Made by a program: the position numbers and the translations under genes
Source of the DNA: Floccularia luteovirens
Taxonomy: Eukaryota; Basidiomycota; Agaricomycetes; Agaricales; Squamanitaceae
DNA length: 64,000 nucleotides
Reading direction: 5' to 3'
Assembly: GCA_009739215.1 (NCBI GenBank)
Contig: VSJF01000001.1
Location: forward strand, 1,302,001 to 1,366,000
Shown: one piece after another, positions 1 through 12,200 of the stretch
Position numbering within the stretch: the first letter of the stretch is position 1
Layout: every line of letters starts with the position of its first letter
Notes under the pieces: generated by a model
Told to the model about the DNA's origin: nothing
The model's database searches: none
What the model saw: only the letters and a program-made list of their open reading frames with translations

Positions 1-2932
1 CCCTGGCCCATCAGGCCAAGCTTCACAGCATAGCGAACTATGACTATCACACCGACCGTCGAGGTCTCTTCTCAGCCGAGGTGGTAGCAGCATTCGAGGA
101 TGCTTTGCGCAAACTGAATTGGAGTGTTGCATTCCAAGTTATGGCAATCGTGAGGAATTTATACATGGATATCCAGGAGATGCTCGGCCTCATTCCAAGG
201 ATTCGACAAATTGTTGATTCCAAAGGAGTGACTTATGCGGCAATGTTGCTACGGCACTTTGGAGGCCGCATCCACTACGAGGATGAGGATGTGGCAGAGT
301 GTTTCAAGAAGTCAGAAGGAGAATACGAAAAGCTGCAGAGCTCTTTGATCCCGAAACCAACAGAAGGCAGCCTCTTCGACTCTCTACACATCAGTATAAC
401 ACCCACCACGATGTACCTAGAGGGTCCCTTTCCCGAACGCTCAAACAGAGTTTTACGGTCTTTCAGACCAACCAATCACGAGTCATTCTTGAGAGTTAGT
501 TTCGTCGACGAAGGCTCTTTACAGTACAGATTCGACCGAGACGTCAATGGCCCACTTTTCATTCGAGAGCGTATCGGCCCTTTTCTCAAAGATAGCCTTC
601 AATTAGCTAAAAGAATCTTTCGTTTTCTGGCCTATTCGCAGTCGGCTTTGAAAGAACATACTGTGTGGTGAGTATAGGATGTCAGGCTAATGGAATTGTT
701 GATATGTATATAACAACTAGGTTCGTCAAGCCATTTTGGGACCAGGGACACTACGTGGACGCAGAGAAGATTATACGCAGCCTAGGAACTTTCCATAATT
801 TGGAATTCGATTCTCAACTCCTGTACTGTCCAGCGAGATATGCTGCCCGAATTTCTCAGGCCTTCACTGCCACCGATTTATCTGTTTCTGTAGAAGTCGA
901 AGAAATAGTACGCATACCAGACGTATCCACGAACCCTGACAAATATCATTTCACGGATGGTGTTGGCACCATATCGAAAGAACTCGCCCGCGAAATATGG
1001 ACAGTGCTCAAGAAAACAAATCGGCGTGTACGTAGGAGTCAGGGCTTTCCACGGGCCTTACAAGTCCGGTTCATGGGGTCGAAAGGAATGTTATCTGTCG
1101 ATTACAAACTTGAAGGTCGCGCTATCTGTATCCGACCATCGATGATTAAATTTGAGGCTCCAAATTCGCGGGAGATTGAGATTGCCCGGGCATTTGATCG
1201 TCCAGGACCATATTTCCTAAATAGGCCTCTTATAATGTTGTTAGAAGGTCTCGGAGTCCCATATGAAGTGTTCAAGGCGTATCAAGATAAAGCTGTTCGC
1301 GAAACCGAGATGGCTACTACATCCCTTGCACGGGCAGGGAGGCTGCTAGAAAATTATGGGCTTGGGACGTCATATCGCCTGACATCTGTTATGCTCAATC
1401 TGGAAAGATTGGGGATAGACTCCCTGCCAGGAGATGCCTCATATGACAAAATGATAGAATATTCTATTAACCACGTCTTACGAGTACTCAAAAACCACGC
1501 CCGTATACCAATTCCTAACGCATGGACTCTCGTGGGGGTAGCCGATATTCACAAATATCTCGCCGAAGGGGAAATATTTGCTTGTATCAAACCTATCGAT
1601 GGCAAGAAGATATATCTAGAAGGGCTAGTTCTTATATCACGATCTCCGACCATACATCCAGGCGATGTCCAAATTGCACGTGCCATTGGACCTCCCCCAG
1701 AGGGCTCTTGTTTCGAGGTGGAACAATTACCAAACACAGTTGTTTTTAGTATCCTTGGTATGGCACAACACGTCCATACCATATGAATGGCACAGCTGGC
1801 TAATGTCCACAACGAACAGGTAAAAGGCCGTTGCCTTCAATGTTGGGCGGAGGTGATCTGGATGGTGACTTGTATAACCTTATTCCTCTAAGGAATCTAC
1901 CATTCTTCAGGCCAAGAAAAATTTGCCTCCCGGCGGATTATAATCCAGCTAAAAAGAAATTCCTCAACCGTCCCAGTACAATGGAGGATGTTGCTGATTT
2001 CGTGATGGAGTATATAAGCTCCGATGTTAGTCTTTTCTTAAATTTAGGAATTCAATTTCATCTCTTCCTAGGTCTTGGGTATCATTGCCATAAATTGGCT
2101 CATAATTGCAGACCAAAGCGAGAAAGGAATTTTCGACGAGGACTGTCTCACGCTGTCCAATCTCCATAGTGATGCCGTCGACTTTCCAAAATCGGGACAG
2201 CCTGTGTCGCCCGGCAGCATCCCTCGGCTAAAAATGCGCAAAAAACCGGACTGGAATGCTCCAGAAACCGCGAACCCAGACTCAGATAAATATTACACGA
2301 GTCAACGTGCTATAGGAAAACTTTTCAGGGCAATAAAGTTACCTGCAGAGCTCCCGAGTAATGCACGAACACGAAGAGTCAGGAGACGACACAGGGATGA
2401 TGTAGATAGCCTTTCTGAAAGTCTTTCCCAATTCAGCATCGACGATACTCCACTTTTTACAGTAGTCGAGGATCAAGTCAGGCAATTTATTCGTACAGAC
2501 ACTGAACCGGACGGCGAATTGCACGCAACAATCGAAGAGATATTCAATCGCTACCAGTCGGAATTGCGAAACATCTGCGCTGCGAACAGTCTCTCGTATG
2601 AACGTGGGGCTTCATTAACGGAGGAAGAAGCAATGATTGGAACGATCATTCAACGCACTTCACAGCCACGAAAGAGAAGCGATATGATGTCGAAACTCAG
2701 GGAACAGACAGACATCCTTGTTCGAAGTATCAGGGAGGAATTAGCGGCTGACGATGACCTGCCTTATGTATTAGAACGAGGCTGGGTAGCCTGGAGGCTT
2801 TCCTTGGAGAAAAGGGAGCACAACGTCTTTGGTGGCCTAAGTTTTAGCTGGTTGGCTCTTGGTGCAATTTTCGAGGCTGTTAGGACCCTCAACGAGTCTA
2901 TGTTAGAAGAATCGAGAAGTAGATTTTACTGA
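1..2932 (+). CDS. RNA-dependent RNA polymerase (QDE-1/RdRP family), 5' end missing
   Basis: The frame is open from the first bases of the window, so the gene starts upstream. I read exons 1-667, 721-1757, 1820-2025 and 2072-2932; all three introns keep phase. The clearest signature is GGGDLDGDLYN near 1850, the catalytic D-x-D-G-D loop of cellular RdRPs, preceded by SPTIHPGDVQIARAIGPPP, a typical RdRP segment. A segment on MLSVDYKLEGRAICIRPSMIKF also fits the family. Such enzymes copy single-stranded RNA into dsRNA for Dicer in quelling-type silencing, or amplify small RNAs. No stop or frameshift is visible in the part present. It runs convergently into the SmD2 gene, with 54 bp between the stop codons. 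The family call is firm; which RdRP paralogue this is cannot be told. Confidence 0.93.
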
Positions 2933-2986
2933 AAACATTTTGTGACTTCTCGTGTATACTACAAGAATATATGACAACACTCTCCA

Positions 2987-3581
2987 TTACGCCTGGTTAC
3001 GAAGAACTAGATAGAGTCTCAGTTTAAGTGGGTAAGAGAGTTGTATTCTGGACGTACTGAGTATCACAGAATCACCCCTGTCAGAAACACAATAAGTTTG
3101 AGACTTCTTAATGACAAAATGATTACTTACCGCAAGAACATTTTACTAATAAACCTATCTTTGTTGACCGGTTTTTTATTTTTTCCTTTCGGCACTTCTG
3201 TCCACATCTGCGGATGAAGTGAGTCTCGTCACTTCCAACGTGAGAACAATGCATTCACCTCCTTTACATTCTCAAGAACCTAAAAAAAGCTTGATGAGTA
3301 AAATAACAGCACAAAAGGATAAAGCACAACCATATTGCTATGTCGGTCAAATGCTTTTACGCGCGCAAGAAGTTTTTTGTTGTTGCGAAGGGATATAAGA
3401 ACCTGTGCATGATTTCGTACTGCCTGTTGGAGTACTGACAAGGGTCCTTGAGAGATCTCATGTTCTTCTAGTTGGCGTAACTGGGCTTCGTCGAGTTCGG
3501 ATTTGGGGACATGGACATATTGACTATAAAGATTGAGTTAGTGTTCATCAAAATCAGCCGAATATTTGAGATCGACCTCAT
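2987..3581 (-). CDS. SMD2: Small nuclear ribonucleoprotein Sm D2
   Basis: This gene has no long open frame because five introns of 51-53 nt cut a 336-nt coding sequence into six exons: 3577-3581, 3331-3523, 3259-3279, 3131-3207, 3058-3077 and 2987-3006. Spliced, it gives a 111-residue protein beginning [20 protein letters not shown], then [64 protein letters not shown] and ILILRNQA. These are the Sm1 and Sm2 motifs of SmD2, a core ring protein of the U1, U2, U4 and U5 snRNPs. All six exons add up in phase. The first exon is only ATGAG, so the start rests on the splice phase and on the resulting MSQY. The gene is divergent from NOP7 across 183 bp. Confidence 0.93.
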
Positions 3582-3764
3582 CGTTAAAGTAAAGCTGTTT
3601 GAGGTTCAGGTCCAAGTTGCGAAGATTACCTGCAGAAAGCCTGAAGCATTGATTGCGCCTCTGATTTACTATTTGGTATCAAGGGACTTGCCAAACAAAA
3701 TTATGTGACATCCGAAAGATAAAAAATAATTCAGTACATCTATCAATCTTGTTTTTATGCTACG
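3582..3764. promoter_or_regulatory. Shared intergenic region of the SMD2 / NOP7 divergent pair
   Basis: Only 183 bp separate the start codons of SmD2 (minus) and NOP7 (plus), so both promoters and 5' leaders must lie here or overlap the genes. An upstream out-of-frame ATG at 3757 precedes the NOP7 start by 8 bases. No classical TATA box is evident. Confidence 0.5.
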
Positions 3765-5808
3765 ATGGGACGTTTAAGAAAGAAAGGTGAAGCTGGAGCC
3801 GCAAAGGCCTACGTTACACGTACTGCAGCTATCAAAAAACTCCAATGTTCCCTGGCAGACTTCCGTCGATTATGCATCCTCAAGGGTCATTTTCTTTTTG
3901 GATTGTTTTGTATGACATAGCTGATGCCTTTAATTTAGGTATCTTTCCGCGTGAGCCTCGTAGTAGAAAAAAGGCCAACAAAGGATCGTCTGCACCAACA
4001 TCCTTTTACTATGCCAAAGACATCGCATACCTTGCGCACGAACCAGTGCTAAAAAAACTTCGGGAACACAAGGCTTTCGCAAAAAAACTATCTCGTGCCC
4101 TGGGACGTGGTGAATGGAGTAGTGCCAAAAGTCTAGAGGAAAACAAGCCCGTATATAGACTGGATCACATCATAAAAGAAAGGTGCGTCTCACATTATAC
4201 TACATATTCATCATTTTACCCTCTTTACTAGATATCCTACGTTTATTGACGCAGTGCGTGACATCGACGATGCTCTCTGTATGATATTCTTGTTTGCCTC
4301 CCTTCCATCGAATTCCAAACTCCCCCCGGAACTAATTGCGGCATGCGCACGCTTGTCTGCGGAGTGGCAACTATACGTTATGCATACGCACGCTTTGCGA
4401 AAAGTCTTTCTTTCAATTCAAGGGGATATATTACCAGGCTGAGATAGCTGACCAAACGGTTACTTGGTTGGTTCCATACCAGTTCAATCAAAATGTAAGG
4501 TGGTCGTCTTATACCAATCACTTTCCTAACATTTTTTCAAGGTACCAGTAGATGTAGACCTTCGTGTCATGTTAACTTTTTTGGAGTTGTACCAAACACT
4601 CCTCGGATTTGTCCTCTTCAAGCTCTACACTGATACGGGACTGGTTTATCCACCACCACTGGACATGGAGAAGGACGAAGGCGGTGCTGGTGTTGGTGCG
4701 TTCAGTCTACAAGAACTCTCCAAAAGTCTTGTGCCATCAGTTTCGAAAACAAAGGTCGCGGAAATCGAGGGACGTAAAATCTCGGGCAAAGATGTCCGAC
4801 AGACTATTAAGAGTATAACAGCAACATCAAACGGCAATGATACAGAAATTGGAGTTCCTGGACCAGAAGCAGTGGAAATGGAAGTCGAAGAAGACTTTGT
4901 CCCCCACCCCTCGATAACCCACCCAGGATTCTGTGGTCACACTACCAACCCTCAAAACATTATCATTAGTGTCTTCCGCCCACCTGACTTCACTCTTTGC
5001 TCCGTTCACTATTTTCATTTCGCGTGAAACGCCAAGAACTATTTTTGAATTCATCATCCGCAGTTTTGGTGGCCGAGTAGGCTGGCCGTCAACCTCGGGT
5101 TCTGGTTCCCCGTTTGATGAAAATGATGAATCGATAACACACATAATTGTGGATCGACCCTTGTTTGCTGTGACAGAAACAGCAGAGGAGCGGGAACGCA
5201 GGAGGAAGAGAAAATATGTCCAACCTCAATGGATTGTTGATTGCATCAATGCGGGGAAGATATTATTAGAAGACTCTTATGCGCAAGGTCAAACACTACC
5301 AGCACATCTAAGTCCCTTTGGAGAACGTGAAGGAGGGTATAATCCAACACTGGCTATGGCTGACGAGGAAGATGGAGATGTTGAAGCCTCTGAAACATCT
5401 GAAGTAGGTGAAGCTGCCGACTTATCGGATAGTGCGGATACAGGTAGCAAGGATGCTTTGCTAGCGGCATTGGAGAATACAACAGAAGAGCCTGCTTCGT
5501 TAAGAGCGGCTGAGATAGCAGCAGAGGCAGCGGGGATAGACCATGCCGCATTTGAAAAGGAAGTCAGCAAAGTTCAAAAGAAGACAAAGACAAAGGGGAA
5601 TGCAGATGAAGGAGAAGAAGATATGAACAAGATGATGATGAGTAACAAGCAGAGAAAACTATATGAGAAGATGAAGTACAGCCAAAGGAAGCGAGAGGGA
5701 GAGGTAAGTAAAGCGATTGAATTGACAATACAGAGATTAACAAATTGTGTACAGCGCACTGGATTAGAGATGAAGCGACGTAGACTAGAAAAGCAAAAGA
5801 AAAGCTAA
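3765..5808 (+). CDS. NOP7: Pescadillo homologue NOP7 (60S ribosome biogenesis), with apparent frameshifts
   Basis: Nucleolar scaffold of the PeBoW/Nop7-Erb1-Ytm1 complex, needed for 27S pre-rRNA processing. Exons are 3765-3885, 3939-4182, 4232-4494, 4542-5703 and 5755-5808. The start gives [20 protein letters not shown], the family N-terminus. The Pescadillo domain follows ([55 protein letters not shown]), then a BRCT domain ([11 protein letters not shown] to [19 protein letters not shown]) and a basic, acidic-patched tail. Two breaks stand out. [10 protein letters not shown] and IYYQAE are joined only if one G of the run 4422-4425 is skipped. [10 protein letters not shown] and DSVVTLPTL need either one base skipped near 4918-4927 or a 44-nt intron at 4883-4926 with a poor GTCGAA donor. 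With both bases skipped the protein is 613 residues. The last intron (51 nt) would stay in frame if retained. Confidence 0.92.
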
Positions 5809-6068
5809 TTAACTTAGCAGTAGTACATTACATGTCACGATATTAGTCACAAGCTTGGTAACTGACCCATTGTCACCTCCGAGTCTGTGAAGTTCACCGT
5901 CGTATCGCTTGTCAAAGTCAAATGCATCAGCCCGTTTCCTACTTGCTGTCCTTCCTCTCCTTGTACTATTAACCTTTCCTTTGCGTTCCTTACTCCTCTA
6001 CACTCCACACCTCGTATCGTGGTTCTTAGCCTTGCTATTCAGTACCACTCTCAGCCCAATCCATCTTC

Positions 6069-9000
6069 ATGGTCGGACGGCTTACTCTGGGCAGCAATCC
6101 ATTCCCCATCCCTGAACGACGTAGAACAGCACTTGACCCTCCTCCATATAAGGTACATTCTATCGCACATCATCCATCTTCACCAGCAGTCTCAGGCGAA
6201 AATACCCCCACGCGCACCGAAATTATCACTACTACTCAATCGACAAGTTTATTCACCCTTCCACTTTGGGGGAAGCGGAACAGGTTACCCTCACCAGTCA
6301 CTCAACGGTCGAACCCTCGAGTCAATGCTTATGAACCAGTATCACCTTCCCCCCGGACAACAGCCAGCTCCAGCTCCTTGCGCATCATTGACAACCACAA
6401 GGAACTACCGCCCACACCCAGAGAAAATCACGTTAAAGGGCAAACGCAAAGAAGCGTTACAGAGCCTGAACTCTTGACAACCGGAAAAGCTTTATTCACA
6501 AACACAACACAGGAACACGAAAATTCGGGTAATGTCCCATCATCCAAAGGCTCAAGTCAGACTTCCGCTAGTGCCTTGGCTCATGCAGCATTAGGATTAG
6601 GATTGCCACATGTGATGCCTCGCGTTTCTGCTTCCTCGGCCTCGGATATCAACACTGTGTCTTTCATACCTGCTAAAGCCTCTACATCAAACAAGTTCCC
6701 TTCACCATCTATCAGGAGAGCAAAAAGTTCACACGGATTAGAAACTGCAAGTCCGCCTATAAGCGATCTCGATCAAGCATCATCTATAATCAGCCGCAGA
6801 CGCAAGCGCATGTTATCATCTGGGACTTTGTCTTTTCCGAACTTAAGTCTTGTTGATGTAAAAGGGAAAGGAAGGGATTATGATGGATACGATTCACCCC
6901 CACAGCATCCCAAGGTCATTACGAAAAAATCATCCTTTTGGTCACGCAAGAAAACCCTGTCTTCACCGTATGCTGCGCCTTCGCCAGACACTTCCGAAAC
7001 ATATCAACTTTCTCTCCATACCCTCCCACCATTACACACTACTTCACCTTTCCAAGTAGATCTTCCAATGGACACCCCACGACCATCATCTCCACCAGCT
7101 CTCAATCACACCCGTGGTCTCTCTAGAAGTCATTCTGAACGAACTAGGACTTATCACTCCATATCCCCAATTTCTAAAGAGAGTAGTTCGAATCCTGTGC
7201 CGCCTTCCAAACACCGAATACAAAAGCGTCCTGCTACCTCGGATAATGCAACAAGGTCACATAATTTTCGAAGTATGTATGTTGAAGAATCTCGCGAACT
7301 AGGATATTTGCCTCCACCAAAGGTGGAAGGGGTTCCGCGCCCACGGACCGCTCCAAAAGCCTCTTCACTCACACAGCGACCACGCGCACAAACAAACCCT
7401 CCTTTATTACATCGCCTTTCTCTTAACTTATTCTCTTCAGCAGACAATTTTTCTAGTTCCCATTCTAATTCTACCGATATATCCTCCACGAAGAGGAATT
7501 TCTCTTCTGTCAATGTTCACCTACCACCAATCGTTCCGAAACCATTATACGGTCAGGAGTCTCCTAACCTCTACTTGACACGACTTCGAGCCGTTATTGG
7601 TAAAGCTGAAATAGCCGGTATATTAGCTTCCAGGTTAGACAATCTAACCCAAATTAAGTCAACAATTTGTCTAACTTTATTTTTTATAGCAGTGATCCAT
7701 TCTACGTTGAAGCTTTACGAATCTACATCAAGGAATTCGATTTTCGTTGACGATCCTTTAGATATTGCACTTAGGAAATTACTCATGGAAGTGGGGTTAC
7801 CCAGGGAGACTCAGCAAATAGACCGCGTGATGGAGGCTTTTGCCGCTCGCTATTCCCAATGCAACCCCGATCTTTTTGTTTCTGAAGGTGGGCTCTGAAT
7901 TCCGAAAAAAAAATTTCAACATTGAAAATCGACATATATTATAGATCATCCCTATATACTGGCGTTCAGTCTCATTATGTTACATACGGATGCTTTCAAC
8001 AAGTCTAACAGACGAAAGATGTCAAAGGCGGATTATATCAAGAACACGAGGCTCCCTGGTATTGTCCCAGAAGTCTTAGAAGTAAGTTGATTCTTGCCAA
8101 AAGTTTGACTTGTAATTCACAAGAGCGCAGTGTTTCTACGATAATATTGTCTTTGCACCTTTCATTTTCATTGAAGATCCACTGGACGCTAATGGTCAAA
8201 GATGTTTGACATCTGAGGATGGAAATCAACGCATATCTACAACTACCCAAGCATCAATTTCAAATAATCCTGGGAGCGCGACGCTGATACCCAGGATAGC
8301 AAAGGTTGATCCCTACTATCTCATCAGCAATGTACGTATTCGGCGTGTTTGTCCCATAATGAAAAACTCCTAACACATATCCCAGAACTTACTTGGACCA
8401 CTTCGCGTCAATATTAATACCTATATTTCTTTTGAAAGCCCTTACTCATATGAAGGTTCCGCTGGCCATTGGGATGACGAAGAATTGCACCGAGCATTCG
8501 CCAGTGCCAATGTGATTGAAGTAGGTACCTATGGTCAGAGCAGGCCGAGTTTAAACGGAAGTCACACAAGTCCGCCAGTGCCTACTAGGGGGTTTTCCGA
8601 CTCATTTTCCAAAGAAATTTCAGTCCTAAAAGTGATCAAAGTCGGGTTACTGGGACGCAAAGATGACACTGTAGAAGGTGGTAGGAAATCTTCAAACAGA
8701 AAGTGGAGACCTTGGGGTGTCATCTTGACCGGGTCACAGCTTCTATTTTTTCGTGACACTTCCTGGGTCATGTCCTTACTCGCGCAGTCAACCTCCGACG
8801 AGCAGATTATGTTCTCCCATCCTATGTTTAAACCAGACGAGATATTGTCGCTTGAAGGTGCAATAGCTATTTATGACAAATCCTACACAAAGGTTCGTTG
8901 GATCTCATGTATAGTTGTTGTTGAGCTGTGGAACTGACTTGAATCTATATAGCACCCAAATACGCTGAGATTCGTCATGCCGAGCGGACGCCAGCTCCTT

Positions 9001-10293
9001 TTACAGGCTTCAGATGCGAAGGAACTGAACGAGTGGATATCCAGGATCAATTATGCTGGTGCATTCAAGTCAGCTGGCATCAGGATAAGACCTCTTGGAA
9101 TGTCTGGAAGGGATGTACACCTTACTGGAGTTGCTGCTGCAACATCTCATCTCCACGATCTGCAAATCCGGAGGCAAGCCTCCGCCTCAAAATCTGGCGT
9201 TTGGAACTCAGATGCAGCCCACGAGTTGATGGATATGTTGACGGGAAATGCCTTACCAGAGAGTCCTTCGGCTAACAAACGTATTACGGTGTTGATTTCG
9301 AGAGAAGACATGGATCTCGATGTTCCCGTTGCTCCCGAGGTCGAAGGTGCCGACCAGTTCAAAGAAACCTTTGATCAAGTGAAGGCCGAGCTGGCAGCTA
9401 GCAATGTGAATGGCTTAGATGAAGATATCAATACTCCCCCACATATCTGGTTTGACGGGCTATCTTCAACCTCACCACTATCCATCCAAAGTGACAACTC
9501 TCGACTACCGACTCGTTCGCAAATTATTCATGCGAAAATTGACGATTTAGAAATCGAAATTGCTAAAACTCGCACGCAGCTTGATGCCGATATGCGATAC
9601 GTACGTAATATTGCTACCCTCACACCCTTTCGAAAGGTCACCCGCGATCGAATTTCACAAGCGTTACAAGTCGCAGTTAAGCGTGTCATGCAGGTCCGGC
9701 TACGAATGACAAAATTAACATGTTACCGTGATATTCTTGCCGCTGATTTGCTATTGGAGGGACAGAGTTGGGTTCGTGTAAAGAAGTTAGCACTACGCGC
9801 TGCCAAAGAGACCCTTCAAAGTCGACAATCAGGGAATACACCTCAGATGACTGTATCCATGCATGGTGATAACCGAAATCTCCCATTACCTATGCCCGAG
9901 GTTACAACCGAGTCTTCAGATAGTTGGATTCAGCATCATCAACCTGAATCAAGCGATTCCTTCCACTCAGCGACGGAATTTGGGTCCGACAGTATATTCG
10001 ATGATGCATCCTCTCCGACTATCTTGGAAAACTCCCAGGTGCTAGAGACATCTAGACCTACCACATCGGGTTCTCAAAAATCATCTCACTTCTCATTGGC
10101 GGAGTCATATTCTACCGGACGTCCTTCTCCTATGACGGCCCAAGAAATACTAGAAGAACAGGCTGAAGCATGGAACAAAACGCGTTGTGCCCAGCGTGTA
10201 TCGTTGATTAGAGTACCCTCAGATATTCACTTGACTCGATTCGGATGGCGTGGTGAAATGGGAACATCCGAGTCTGCAGGACGAGCTCCATAG
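6069..10293 (+). CDS. Sec7-PH Arf guanine-nucleotide exchange factor (Syt1-like)
   Basis: Activates Arf GTPases in membrane traffic. Exons are 6069-7633, 7690-7887, 7945-8081, 8131-8331, 8386-8892 and 8953-10293. The first ~520 residues are Ser/Pro-rich and disordered. The Sec7 domain follows: SSDPFYVEALRIYIKEF, DDPLDIALRKLLMEVGLPRE with the catalytic glutamate, QQIDRVMEAFAARY, then AFSLIMLHTDAFNKSNRRKM. A PH domain follows (WRPWGVILTGSQLLFFRD to HPNTLRFVMPSGRQLLLQAS, DAKELNEWISRINYA), then a helical C-terminal region. The domain order fits yeast Syt1-type GEFs. One break exists: KEFDF and VDDPLD are adjacent in the family but lie in different frames here, joined if one base of 7741-7745 is skipped. 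No GT-AG intron can replace this. The protein would be about 1315 residues. The start at 6069 is the first ATG of the frame and is a choice rather than a proof. Confidence 0.88.
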
Positions 10294-10643
10294 AAAGGAA
10301 AGATGGATAAGTTATTGCATATTGTGATTGATATTTTAGGATTATCGAATAGAACTGTACGATGTACATATATTATTATGAGATGTTCCGGTTGCAGTGC
10401 AGAAGCCGTTTAAGAACCTGTGACAAGCATGATTTCTGAATCTGAGGTGTTAACTCCCATGAAACATCGCCAAATGCAGCAGTTTGCAGGGGCGTCATTC
10501 GCCACCTTGCAACGGTCCAAGCTTAAATGTTCCAGCTCCAGTAATCATTCAACTTTTAATAATCATTGCTTTATCCCTGCCAACGGCATAATACATCCAA
10601 TTTCATCCCCCTAGTTTTTCAACACTTGACATCCAACAACCGC
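10294..10643. other. Intergenic region between tandem genes
   Basis: About 350 bp of 3' flank of the Arf-GEF gene and 5' flank of the next plus-strand gene. The part before the next ATG is pyrimidine-rich, as in many basidiomycete promoters. No RNA gene or conserved element recognised. Confidence 0.5.
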
Positions 10644-11995
10644 ATGGCATCAACGGGTACGAAGAGGTCACCTCACCGTCTCTCTGCTGTTTTTCGCCGT
10701 CCTTCAGTTGCAAGTGAGGAGCTTCTTTTATCATTGTTTATATGAGGGATACTGATTTCTTGTAGGTTTAAGAGTAAAACGTTCCACTTCCACCAACATC
10801 ACCAAAAGTGATGCACGAGACCCCCAATTTCACCCTAGCACAACAGGTGTTTTCCTCTGATATACCGCCCACCCCATCTACAACGTCATTCCTGTACGCT
10901 GCATCAAACCCATGTTCTTCCTTGCCTTCAACCACAAATTTTTTGGACAACGGGCAGAAAGCCAGAATGGTGAAGAAAGCGCGAAAACTCAGCAGCGTTT
11001 TTGGCGACATTGCAGTGCTTGATACACTTCTTCCCAAGTTCAACGATACCCAGTTTACCTCCTCCCAGACACACGAACGCAGCTCACAAGACACTCTTGC
11101 CGCTGCGGTTTCCCAATCTCACTCAGAAGAACATGGCAATCCGACAGCTACGGGGGAAAATGCAATGTCTAGCTGCTTAGGCGATGCAGGGGTGCTCCTC
11201 GGCACCCCCTCTCTCCCCAAGAAGATTCTCACCACTCCTCGCATGCCGTCACATGGGCTGAGAGTCAGGCGTACGAATAGTTGTGAAAAATTAATTGTCA
11301 CCTGCCACAGAGTGGATGACAACCAAGGTTTACGAAGATCCCGATCCCTGGGAGTGCATGCTTCCCAGGATCTTGTCAACCGTAATAGCTTGCAAAATGA
11401 ATGGGAGGCTATAAGTCATGGACGGCGCTACCAACTCTCGAAACATCCTCGGAAGACAACTTCGGTTAGTATTCAATGTACCATATAAATCGTCATATTC
11501 ACATGAATTTCTCAGCCGTCTCCCTCTTGGGGTTTGGAAGGTTCTGTGGAGTCACTCAAGGATCTTGTTGAAAGCTTTTCTGACGGTAACCTGTCTGTTA
11601 CCGCATCAATTTTCACCTCTGAGGACGCTACCGGAATTCAAGAAGACAACATCTCAACTGCGTCCGTATTTTCATATCCATCGCAATCAGAAGCAGCCAT
11701 ATCAGAAGATTTGTTGAACAAGTCAAATTTCCAACAACGTAGACGGAGAGCAGCGAAACTTGCCCAATTCTTTGGCGTCAACCCCTTGGACATCACCTCC
11801 TCTGTAACTTTAACAACGAAACACCAAAAACAACCTTCTTTGACAGAATATCTGTCCAACTCAACCAACATACCTTCTAATATCGTCGAAGTTGGCGTTC
11901 AAGTGAGTAACCGCCGAATTTGGGAGCACCGGGGCCGACTAAAAAGTACGGATATGCATGATGCCATTGAGCAATTGCGAAATCTTCGAGCGTAG
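10644..11995 (+). CDS. Unknown fungal protein with an RRRRAAKLAQFFGV motif
   Basis: I do not recognise a named family. A phase-consistent model is 10644-10713, 10809-11464 and 11516-11995, giving 401 residues. The protein is Ser/Thr-rich and mostly disordered. Stretches that look conserved are KKARKLSSVFGD, QRRRRAAKLAQFFGV and the C-terminal GRLKSTDMHDAIEQLRNLRA. Basic N-terminal residues (RSPHRLSAVFRRPS) may target the nucleus or a membrane. The first intron is uncertain. The better acceptor at 10765 gives an exon that soon stops in frame. The acceptor at 10808 has a poor pyrimidine tract but keeps the frame. A one-base excess in the run of five C near 10821-10825 would be another explanation. 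Function unknown. Confidence 0.65.
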
Positions 11996-12200
11996 CAGGA
12001 TATTGCCTATGTTTAAGTTGATCGACCGAAGCTTTGTTTAAGAAATAATATCATGCCAGCATATATATACACTGACATCTGTTGTAATTCATTATACTCA
12101 TCTACTTATATATACTAATAGATCAATTTTCGATGTCAACCTCATTGTTATACAATTTCAATCAGCGAATTTCAAAGGGAATTTTGAATGATGAGCCGAG

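Noticed and set aside
3511..3708. Plus-strand open frame of 65 codons
   Set aside because: It lies antisense to the SmD2 first exons and intron; the minus strand encodes an exact Sm protein there.
10766..10830. Apparent frameshift at a run of five C in the unknown protein at 10.6-12 kb
   Set aside because: An intron 10714-10808 keeps the frame, though its acceptor is weak. Not strong enough to claim a frameshift.
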